Shown here one piece after another: positions 10,589 through 22,500 of a DNA stretch of 64,000 nucleotides. How positions within the stretch are numbered: position 1 is the first letter of the stretch; every line of letters begins with the position of its first letter. This DNA is from Agelaius tricolor (Eukaryota > Chordata > Aves > Passeriformes > Icteridae). The notes beneath the pieces were generated by a model. That model made no database searches and had not been told where the DNA came from. It saw only the letters and a program-made list of their open reading frames with translations. A program made the translations under genes and the position numbers. The DNA lies in assembly GCA_023055355.1 (NCBI GenBank), contig JALJCS010000002.1:84159001-84223000 (forward strand). Direction: 5' to 3'.

Positions 10589-13500
10589 GTAACGGGGCCG
10601 GGCCGGGGGGAGAGGCTGCCCGAGAGGAGCGGGAGGACGGGGCGGGGCCGGCCCGGGCCCACCTGAGCCTCTGCAGGGTGGTTGAAGGGGCAGCCCTGGG
10701 ATAGCCGGTCAGATAACGAAAGGAGCGCGTTCCCCTCGGGTCACAGACTCGCTGCAGTTGGAAGGGGCCTCTGGAGATCATCCAGTCCAAGCCCTGCCAA
10801 GGCAGGGCCACCTAGAGCAGGGTCCAGGTGGGCTTGGAATGTCTCCAGAGAGGGACACTCCACCACTCCTTGGGCAGCCTGTTTGGTGCCCTGCCATCCT
10901 CAACGTGAAGAAGTTATTCCTCCTGTTGAGGTGAAACTTTCGTGTTTTATTTCAAGGCCATTGCTCCTCGTCCTGTCCTCCTCGCTGGGAACCACCGAAA
11001 AGGGTCTGGCACCGATCCTCTTGGCACCCGCCCCTGAGATATTTATATGCATTAATGAGATTCGCTCCTGAAGGTGGAGCAGGTCCCCAAGGAGGTGGTG
11101 ACACCCCCGCGCTCAGGCTGCTCAGCTCGGCCGGGCACTTACCCTGCTTTAGGTGTATTGAATAAAATGCCATGGGGGAATTCCAGGAGATTAATCGCAG
11201 TGTGGTGTGCTGTGTAAATACTGCCTGGTCTAAGCTGAAGAGCAGCAGCTGAAATGCTGCTTTGGGGGCCTCTGGAGGCAGCCCCGTGAACTCCTAACTC
11301 TGTTCTCCTGGCTTAGTTCAGTTGCAGGGAAACTTGAAAGGCAGAGAGTGACGTTGGAAAGGTCTTGGGAGGTGCTGTAGCGGCAGCGATAGGTACTTGT
11401 GTGTCAGGGTGGTTTTAGAAGCAGAAGTCATACTTGATTTGTTAGGGTCTTTAATGTCATAATCCCACACAAACATCACTAGATTTCAGTTACACTTTAA
11501 AATATTTTATCTTTCTAATTTCATTTTTATGGCCCTTTTATTGAAGAAAAGAATGGGCTTAACAGTGAGGTGCAATTAGTTTTATCTCTAGTCTGTACTA
11601 TAGCTGTATGTGCTCACTCAGACTTTGTAACAAACCCCCCAGCCCCATGAAGGTGCTGGGTAGCATATTCTGTGTCTCAGAGCTAGCAGCATCTCATATA
11701 GCCATGGTCAGAGCATTCTGCAACTGCTCTGCAGTCTTTAATCAGCCTGCCAATATCTGGCACAGCTTTGGTGTTTAGCTTAACTGAATTCACATCCAAG
11801 TGATAATACAAAATTATTGGCTTGTTCAGTGTTAGGCAATAAATCCAGGAATAGCAGATCTTCCAAAGCTCAATCTCCCGCTTCCTGGAAAACCCTTCCT
11901 CCTCTTACAGCTTATTCTGCACATTTCTGCATCTGGCTCTGTTTTATGTGGACAGCACCATACAAGGATAAAAGGGGCAAACTGGAAACTTTTGTTTTAT
12001 AATAGCTCAGATGAATAGTAATAAATAAAGCTTTCTTCATAGAATCACAGAATGGTTTGGAATGGAAGGGGCCTCAAAGATCACCTAGTTCCATCCCCCC
12101 TGCCATGGGCCTGGACACCTTCCACTGGACCAGGCTGCTCAGGGCACCATCCAACCTGGCCTTGAACACTTCCAGGGATGGAGCATCCAGAACTTCTCTA
12201 GGGAGCCTGGGTTGTCTCACCACCCTCACAGTAAAGATTTTTTTCCTAATGTGTAATGTAAACCTACTCTCTTTCAGTTTGAAGCCATTCATCCTTGTCC
12301 TGTCATTCCAGGCCGTTGTCAAAAGTCTCTCTCCACTGTGTAGGCTCCTTTCAGGTGCTGGAAGGCCACAATTAGTCACCTCAGAGCCTTCTCTTTTCCA
12401 AGCTTAACAATGCCAATACTTTTGAAGACTGTGAAAAGAAGTGATATTAAAACTGGTTTTAATATCTAAACAGACTGGTTTCTTACAGTACTGCACAGCT
12501 TCTCAGTTTTCTAGAACATTTCTTTGCAGTGGTAATGATGAGCCAGGTTCCTTGCTCAGTGTTGAATTAGGCTTTCAGATGCATCAGTATAAATTAGTGT
12601 TATTTATTAATAATGGAAATCAGGTAACCAGGAACCACACAAAAGGATTGTGAATGGTGAATTTCCCCATCTGCCTTACATGTCTCCCACCCACCTTCCA
12701 ACCCAGTGAATTACTTCCTTTGTAGTATATTTTTTACCTAAGAAATACATGAGTTTCATGGGAAATTTTTCATAGAACATGGAAAATCAGAATTGTAAAA
12801 TCATAAGATAGAAATATTTTAATCCTATGTCTTGCAGTTATAAATGGTAATAAAATGATTCTAAGCATGGTTGTTTTGCTGGCTTTCTTCACAGAGTTAT
12901 GGTGAACATCATTCACAGTGTCCAAGGGTACCATTCCAAGACAATACATTTTCTGAATGTGGCTTTTGACAGTTCTGGGGATTCTCTCCTGGCTGGAGAC
13001 CGCCAAGGGAATATATATGTTTTTGACTTGAATGGGAACAGGTAAGAATATTTCTATCAAGAAATAATTGATAGAAATAGATATTTAATAGAATTTAATT
13101 GTCTGAGGCATCTGTAGCATTCAGGGCTGTGGAACTTGCCTGGACAGGATCCCACAGGTCAGGTTTTAACTAGATAGTTTTAAATAGGTAATCATTTGCT
13201 CAGGGCTGAAACTTCAATCCAGTGTCTCGTGTAGGCTCCCTAAATGTTATTTCATTGGTTTAGCTGCTCAAAAAGATCAGAGGCTTGCAATTGGAAAAAG
13301 AACAGCAATGCCATAGAACTTAAGGGCTACCACCAGAAGTTACTGTTGGGCCAGTACAGATCAATGAGTGAGCCACAAATTACAGTAGACTATACCAAGT
13401 GCTTTCATTTGCAGAAATACATCAACCAGTCTTTCAGCATTTTACTGCTGAGTTTTAAAATACTAGCACTGATTTTTAGATCTATTATAATTGGATATTA

Positions 13501-16500
13501 TTTCCTTACTCCCTTCTTCTGAGTTTATTTTTTTCTCTCTGTAAAATATATTGAAACCAATTATTACTTCACTTGACATTAAATGAACCTAAGCTTCCTA
13601 ACACAATGAGAATGTGTATTTTTAAATAGGTTCAACCTTGTTCAGAGAACAATGCAGGCTTGCACTGCTTTGGCATTTAATCTTCGCAGAAAGACAGAGT
13701 TCCTCGTGGCTTTGGCAGATTTTTCTGTTAAGTGCTTTGATACAGGTAAGGAGAAATTTCAAGGCTTAAATGCTATCTGTATTGGCATGAAAACTTACAT
13801 AATTTTAGTTTTGATCTTACATTTTTCAATAATTTGTTTTATGGAAATTATACTATGTATTTCATGCCATCTGTCTGAAAAGTTTGGCCCTGTGTTGGTT
13901 GTAGTCCTTGGGTAAATGAACCTAAATGAACCCTTTGCTTTGCCAAAGTTCTTTATTCTCACTGAGTCACACAGGCATTCATTTAACTGAAGTCCACCAC
14001 AGGATTGCAGTTAGGTATGTTACCTTTTTTTTTAAGCAGTTTTTTATATGTTTACTTAGAATGAGGTACTGTATTAAAATAAAGCCAAAACCAGTATGAT
14101 AGTTTGTGACTGAACAAGTTCTTGACTATATTTACAGTAAAATATTTGAACAAAGTGACAATGTATGCTAAAAGAAATGTCAATACTTTTGAGTATTCAA
14201 GTAATTCTATATCCTTATTGAAAAGCAATATTAAAAATTAACATTACAGCTGTGTGTCTCTGTCTTGATTAGAAGTAAAATGGTGAAGGGCAGTCCCAGT
14301 TCATTCTTCATAAATTATTCTTTACCTATCAGAAAATGCATTTGTAATGTCTCCATTATATCCAATTATTCTCTGGATTTAAATATTTTTAAAAAGCTGT
14401 AGGAATCATCTACAGTTTTAGGGCTTGAGATTATCTGTAAAGATTTTAATGTAGCACAATGTTCCTCAAAATAGAGGAAGAGTCACAGTTAAGGTCTGAA
14501 ATCCCCTGCACTCTTTCTCTTCCTTTCAACAACAGCAAGACCAAAATTAGATATTTGGATGCACTTAGAGAAATCTTTATTATTCCAGAGAATACTGCAT
14601 GTTCATGTAGTGCTGTTTCCAGATATCAAGTCATACTGAAGAATGTTCTAAAATATGAATGGTACTCACTCAAATCAGTGCAGTTCCTTAGGGTATTAGA
14701 CACTTCTTACCTGTTGGGCTCCATCCCCTTCTTTAGAAGACACTCTCCAATCCCATGTCACCTCTCAGGTGATGACAGCTTTAAGCACTCCATTGTATGT
14801 AAGCACAGCAGAAAGTTTGACTGTTGGTCTTTATGAGCTGCTTTATAGCCATTTCCTATCTTTGATGCCACAGCAGTGGCTGGAACCACTCCATGGGCTG
14901 CCAGGCAAACCACCCAATGTAAACAGTGTAATTGCCACCAGTGCAGTTTGGTTGCTGAGGGAAGATTAGTGGTCATGCAGTCACAAGTGGGAGACGTCGT
15001 AGTCAGAGGAACCATTTCCTTAGAATGCAGTGCACAGCATAAAAAGGTTTAAGGTTCTAAAAGAATTAATGAGCTGTTGCTTTCTGACTCTGCCTTTCTG
15101 TAGTCATAGCCTGTTGTCATTAAACCTTTTTTCTTTGCACCTGTAAATAGTTGTGTAATCATTCACACATTCTGTCCACAAGTAAAAACAAGTGCAGAAT
15201 TCTAACCAGAACATTCAGTCTCAGCTTCTGTGGGTGTTCACATCAGATATTCTGTGAGGCATGCTGAAATTAACTGATCACATTGTTCATGGCTTTTTAA
15301 GTTTGATTTTTAGGCTGAATGAATCAAGTCTGTGCAAGCTGGCTTTCTGTGCAGAACTGAGCATAACTTGTAAAATGTTATTTAGAGATGAGGAGAAGGT
15401 TGTTCCTCTAAGGTATAATACCTATATGAAGACTGATACCTTTGTTTCTTGTGTTTTGGGCTGTGATGGCAAATGGTTATATACTAGTTATGCTTAAAAG
15501 TCTCTCACAGCATAGTGTTGACAATAAAGACTAAAGTAGTAGTTGTTCCACTTTGAATGGCTTTCATATCTTTTTCATCAACTTCTGCAGGAACCCAGGA
15601 GCTAGTTAGTTGGATGAGAGGCCATGAATCTTCTGTGTCTTCCATCTCTGTCCATGGCTCAGGCAAGTATGCCATCACCACTTCCACTGATACAGCTCAA
15701 CTGTGGGACTTGGACACCTTTCAAAGAATAAGGAAGCTGAATGTTCATCAGTCTGTGGGTATACAAAAGGTGAGTAAAGAGCAACTGCTAAAGGTGAACA
15801 AGCACACCACAGTAGGTACAACATCACATATTGAAATCACATTACTTGTAAATAGTCTTTAAAATACAGATGAATCTTTTTTATCATCTTTTGACATCTC
15901 AACTTTTATCCCATCACATCACCCAGACCACTGAAATAATGACTCAGTAGTTGCAAAGATCTCCTGGGAACTTTTAAGGAACTTCCAAATTTAGAGATAC
16001 CCAAAATTTGTTTGGACATGACCTTGACTAACCCAGTTTAACTTGGAAGTTGGACCCATCTTCTAGGTTGACCTTGCATCAGCCTAGGGTGGGCTCAGAG
16101 GACCTGCGTAGATTGATTCCAGCCTGCATGGTAGTAGGATTTAAGGGTGTTGTTAAAAAACAGTTTTGGTGTCATAATGGTAACTTCAGACAGTCACCAC
16201 CAGCTGCCTCATTCAGCTTCTTATTCCAAAGCTCTTCTGTCTGTGCAGGCAAAGCTCTGAATGTGGGAACAAACAAGGCTGCAAAGGAACTCAGCAAAAA
16301 CAAATCACTGCTTCTCAGCCTAGTGGTTTCTTTGGTTCTGTTTGCAGCACAGACACACTGGAGCAGCACGGGATGAGAAGGATGACATGTTTGTGTCAGG
16401 GAGTGGTTTAAGTAGGTCTCCCTTAGCATTACACTATTTTAAACAGGTCTGCCTGCGCCACCAAATGTCACACTTTGGTCTAGGTACTACAGAAAGTCCT

Positions 16501-19500
16501 GACCCAGTGCCTGAGCATGGTTTGCACACGTGCTGCCCTGCAGTGAATAGTCTGACAAACACCACTTCAAACCAAGCCTCTCGTCAGGCTGGCCACTAAA
16601 AAGCCATGCTGCTTTTGCAGAGAACCAGGCTATTCATTTGAGTGTCCTCACCCACTTCTGGATCAGGCAGAAATTCTGTCAGCTTAAAATAGTCACCTAG
16701 CAATTACTGGGAAAGATCATCCATAAATTTTTGTTTGTTTGTTTTATTAAAACTGTTGTGTAGCACATGTTGCTAAAATAATTATAACATCTTTCCTCCA
16801 AAGATGGATGCATTTCTCTAGTGGAGATTTTTCTAGTGCTCAGTGTCTTTCTTTCTTTGTGTAGGCTGTGTGTAGGGACTTCTTATTGGTAAGTGGCTCT
16901 TGGAATTTGGTAGGATGAGGATGTTGCAGTATGGAAAAAACTTTTACAGCCAAACAGTAGAGATTATGATTGAATTAATAGATCACATTTGGGAATCAGG
17001 AGCCTGCTCTCTTTGGTGCTACCATTTCCTATAGGACATTATGCAAATGATCTAGATTTCATTTTCCTGTCTTTAGAATAATGGTATTTGTTCTCATCCC
17101 ATAGTCTAAGACATACAGGTAGATATGTGCTTTACTGAAGTTCAGATTTATTATTAGACTGCAGGCCTGACACTCAGTGTGCAAAGCTGGATTGTTGCTT
17201 GCTCTCTGAGCCACTGTAGCAGTGTCACACCCATCTTGTGTGCTTTTTGGTGCCTCTTGAGCCCAGTTGCACTCCAACATACACCTTCTGTTAGGTTGGC
17301 ATGGGGAAAAGCTAATTTAAAAATGTAGAGACTGAGATGCAGAGTGAACAGACAGCAGGTGAGACAGATGAGAATACAGCACATCTACAATGAGCATTTC
17401 CAAAGCATCACTGTTGATTCAACAGCTGCTTGTGACCATCCTGTGGTATTTTTCTATGGCAAAGCAGAAAATTACCAACTGTTCAGTATTCCAGTTTACC
17501 AAAATTCATCTGCTCTCAATTCTTTGTCTGGTCTTCCTCAGGGACCCTGAAGGAGGACAGACAGCTCAGTCTGTCTGAACATAAATTACTCTGGTAGCTG
17601 AAATGACTCTTCCCCACAGGTTACTTTTGCTCACTGTCAAGTGACTCATTTGGCCTGAATGCCAATTTTCAGTTACTAAGATGAAACCCAGCCCACATAT
17701 CCACATTTCCAGATTTTCAAGGCCCCAAGAGATCGTTCACACCAAAACTACGAACTTTGTAGCACTGACTTAATCTCAGCCACTGATGTCCCCAGCGTTT
17801 ACATTGCGTCCTTGCTGCACTCATTGGGAACAATAAAGTTTAACAGTCCTAAAAACAAGACAGATAAAATTTAACAGTTATTTCAGTGAGTTAAACTGGC
17901 TTAGTAAAGGGTACAACACATTTTAACCAGTGCAAGGAGAGCAACCCTACTCTTCTCTAGGCTGTCACAGTAATAGCCACACCTGCCATGTTTTACTTTG
18001 CCATGCACTTTGGTAATTTTAAATGTACTTTCTTGACAACATCCCATTTTTTTTTCTTTTCCATATTCTTCCAGGTTTTTTTTCTTCCACTGAATAACAC
18101 AATTCTCAGCTGTTTCAAAGATAATTCTGTTTTTGCATGGGAATTTGATACTCTTCACTGTAAATACCAGTTGTCACCTCCTGTAGAAGGTTCTGTATTA
18201 TTTTATAAGGTGTTTGCTGTTACCAGGTAAATTGCTATTTTAAACATTCTAAAGGCAGACTATTAAAAATATGGTTTTAAGCAGATTCTCTTTCTTTATT
18301 TGTAATACTTTGTGGAAGTATTGAGCTATCTACTATGATAAGCTTTTGAACTCTGCTGTGACTGATACTTTCAGCAAAGATCAGTAGCAGTTTTTATTAT
18401 AGTCCCATAACAGTTGAAATAAATTAGGTTGATTTTTAATGACCACTAAAATAATGTTTAAACTTTATTTTATAATATCCTTTAACGATAATATCCTATC
18501 CTTTACTAAAGCAAATTCTATTATTTAGGAGCTATTTTGTTCTTTCAGGAGAGTATCACAGGAATAATGGCAAATTCAAAAGTGATTTGAGGGCATAGAA
18601 CAAAATGAACAATCTCTCTTTTTAGCTAACAGTAATTGAAATTATAGTGTGCTGATGGAAGCTTTCCCTGTGATGCAGGGATGGTCGGACTTTGGTAGCT
18701 GGTGGGAAATCAAATCATCTTCACTTATGGTGTTTGGAATTAAAGCAGTTGATAAAAATAATCCAGATGCCAGAGAAGGTGCGAGCTGTCCGTCACCTGG
18801 AATTCCTCCCTGACAGTTTTGATGGGGGCTCCAATCAGGTCAGTTTTTTCATAAAGCTCAAGACAGGAGTATTTGGATAGTGGATTCAACACCTGTACTT
18901 GGAGGGCTTTTGGGGGGCTCTGGGGTTGTAGAGATATATGATACAAAAGGAAAGTTACTGTACTGAATCTTTGTTCCTTTAGCTTCATGGAATGTTGTTG
19001 CTGAATTGGGTATTCCAGGTATTCCACTTTGTTTTACATTGGCAGTATTAATGGTTGAATCCTTTTAACTTGTAGGTCCTTGGAGTGTTAAGTCAAGATA
19101 ATATTATGAGATTTATCAATATAGAAACATGCAAACTTCTTTTTGACATTGGGAGTCCTGAAGAGGGAATTAGTACAGCTGTGATTAGCCCAAATGGACG
19201 GTATATTGCTTCAGTAATGGAAAATGGGAGCCTTAACTTATACAGTGTCCAAGCTTTGACTCAAGAAGGAAATAAGGTAGAGTATTTTACATTTCTTAAA
19301 ACAATAGTAAGTCCTCTTAGAGATGATCTTTGGCTGCATAAGCAGACTGCAGCAGCAGTAGTTTGCAGAGGTGTCATATTTAACAATACAAATAAAGAAA
19401 AAGTGATTTGTACAGTTTCCTTCATAGTTCCTCCAGCCTGTCAGGTAACCTGGTGTTTTTGAGGTATATATAGTGTTGGAAGGGGGAGATGGTATTTCTT

Positions 19501-22500
19501 TCTATAGCAATTTGTGTGCATCAATTTCTTTTTGTAATGGTGTTTTGGAGGAGATGGAAACAGAATAATTGTGCCTCGTCTGTTCCATTTCCTACAGGAA
19601 ATACTTTGCAGCTAATGCTCTCTTAAACTGTGGGCACAAATGGTGTTTTTGTTACTGTGATTTTATTCTTCTTACTGTGTTATTGGATACCAGCACCCAT
19701 CATTTATGGCACAATCATACACTCCTAATCCTCCCTAAATAACAAACATTCTAAATACCAGTTCTTATTTTGTTACATTAATTTATTAATAGGAGTCAGG
19801 TTTCTAATACAGAATTCCATATATCTTTAATCACCATGTCTTTGAAGTAAACAGTAAGCAGCTCTGGATAATGATGGAGCTGGAGCTGAGGAAGGATGTG
19901 TAAATATGTCACACGCATTCCATTTGCACTTTTGCTGATGGTTTGACATGAACTGGGATATCCACTTTGTCACTTGCTTTCACAATCTCCAGCATTGAAT
20001 TAATTAATACCTGCCTGACACTGAAGACTAATTAAAGTTTGTAAAGGTGTTCTGTATTCTTTTAACTGGTACTATAGAAATGCAAAATATTTTAATGACA
20101 TTGAGAAACACACTAAAGTAAATAACCTTAACAGTGCATGATACACATCTATAGTATCCCAATTATATTTTTACTGTTTGTCAAGCAAGGGAATAACATG
20201 ATGTTTGAGTTAGCTTGGAAGCTACATAAACCTTCCCATAGTTAGAGCAATTTTATTTGTGACATCCTTTTCCAGGAGTATACAATCTATATCTGTTTAT
20301 TTATAGTATAAATGTGGTTCTAGTCTTCTTTTTATGGTCATCATACTCAAAAATGTAGCATATAAAATAAACAACAAATTATATTTCTGTGTAATCTGTT
20401 TTACAAGATTTTAACCAAGGTATTTGCACCTAATACTAGCCTCCACCATTCACGCTCAGAGTTGTAGAAGATGGGCCCAAGTACACATCAGAGGCAAATA
20501 AACTGATCACAAAAGTGACTTCAGAAAGGTCAAAGGGGCCATGGAAATCCAAACAAAGCAAAATTCAAAGCAGATTGCTGAAACTGCAAGCAAATACATC
20601 ACTTGAAAATAAAGAGGTAGGAAGAAATTGCAAATATTTTGTCCTTCAGTCTGCAGTGATCATATTTCATTGCCATTTGCTTTAAAAAATAAATTCAGGC
20701 ACTGAAGCACTTGGATATTTGAGCAGAGCAGGGATTAAGGAAATTTTAGTACCATTTTCTCTCTCTACTTAGCCTATACTCCTACAGTATGTGACACAGT
20801 CATAGCTGCCTCCAGTCTGGGGTACCTCTGCAGTTGTTCAAGCAACTTGTGACACATTTGGTATTTGCTAGATCTCATCTGCTTTCCTGCAGAAAGCCAA
20901 CTGGCACATCTAAAATGTCTGCCTAGAATCCATTTCCTTTTTTTTTAATTATTTAGAAGATGAGTTACATTTATTCCCCTCTGTCATCACAGTGCCATTT
21001 TCTCTCTCTGTCTTTACCTTGTGCCTTTTGTGTGTGTGTGTGTGTGTATATATATATTCCTGCTTATGTGTCACCATATGATCTATTTCTTATGTTAGTA
21101 TTCTTTATGGTTTGCTATATGCATCATTTATTTGTACACAGTTTGCTATATGCATCATTTATTTGTACACAGTTCAGCCAGTTTGGGTCTGATCTGCTTC
21201 TGACTGAAATCAATGGCAGCTGTTCTTTGAGTTCAGGAGACAATAAATGATTATTACCTTTTTGTTGTTGGTGAAGTTCCTGGGACTATGTAGTAGACAG
21301 CAATACATGTTTGATTTTTTTCTTTGAAACTATGTGATAAACTTCAATATTTAGCCACTCTCATTGATTAGAGTGCAAAGAAAGAGAAAATGGTTACATT
21401 TATTGTTGATCTCCTGTTTTGTAGAATGAATTACCAGGTGGATTAAACAAGAAACGTCTGCAGGCCTTATTGAAAGGATTTGGAGAATATCCAGCTAAGT
21501 ACAGGTGTTTTTTATGTGCATGTTCATTCTTGCACAAAATAAAATTGCTTGTGGTTACTGGCCTATGAAAAAGAATTTCCTTGATTAAGGCTGCATTTTA
21601 ATTGCAGGATGTTTGTTTGGCGTTCCTTATTACAACTTCCTGAAAACCACTTGGCATTCAGTAGCCTGATAGATAGGGGAATCCACAGTGCATTTGTAAA
21701 TATTCAGAAAGAGTATCCTATCAAAAGTGGGAAACTGCTGAGAGTTCTACAGAGGTAAAATATATATTTGTATTTATTTAAAATAGTACTGATTTTTATT
21801 TTCAAATAGTCATCCAAAATGTATCCAGTAGCTGGAAACAGCTGTAAGAAAATTTCTAAAATGACATGGTAGTGCCCTCATGGTGTTTTGTTTTGGTAAC
21901 TCCTACAATCCTGCATCTGTCTTGAAGTTCACAATATTTCTATGTTGTGGTTGTAAAATACATGCTATATTTTTATTTGGTTTTGGATCAATGTTTCCTA
22001 CACAACATTTTTTTGTTTGTCTCTGTGTACAGGACCTTGTCAGCTCTAGCTCACTGGTCTGCTATCTTTGCTGAGACACCTTACATGCCTTTGCTAGCAT
22101 TCCCATTTGTAAAATTATTCCAGAACAACCAGCTGATCTGCTTTGAAGTTGTTGCTACAGTAGTAGGTAAGGAATGATTTTAAAAACTCAGATATGCTTC
22201 AACATGTTTAAGCTTTCCAAAGCAAAAGAGTTTTTCCTGCTGAAATGAATAAGTTATTTCCTTATTTATAGGTCACCATGGTGTTACCAGGAATTAATAT
22301 GGAGCTTAAAACAAAAACCTCAAAATATGATACTTCCTTTGGCTGTGTTTCTAGCAAAACGTTAGCAGTTTTAACAGTGTTTGTAAAGTCTAATTGAAAT
22401 GTATCTAGCATTTGCAAACCCATATGTATCTAGTGTAATTATATCACAATAATTAAGTCTCTGAGACATGGGAAAAGTAGTCACAGCCATCCACCCCACC

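Larger units (their letters stand above)
9330..10680. promoter_or_regulatory. CpG island, divergent DERL1/TBC1D31 promoter
   Basis: A sharply GC- and CpG-rich block between AT-rich introns. It contains DERL1 exon 1 (minus) and TBC1D31 exon 1 (plus), whose ATGs are 685 bp apart. There is no good TATA box near either start. Motifs visible are ZNF143-type ACTACAACTCCCAG elements, CTTCCGG (ETS) beside GC boxes near 9981-10000, and an inverted CCAAT near 10409. This is the arrangement expected of a housekeeping bidirectional promoter. Transcription start sites are inferred, not seen. Confidence 0.85.
10589..12894. other. TBC1D31 intron 1
   Basis: Holds two antisense CR1 fragments (10738-11100 and 12037-12425), listed separately. 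The rest is AT-rich with no coding or RNA signal. Confidence 0.65.

Noticed and set aside
10209..10811. 200-codon minus-strand open frame opposite TBC1D31 exon 1
   Set aside because: Pro/Arg/Ala/Ser-rich, GC-driven, and runs into an antisense CR1 fragment. No start context, splice or family support.
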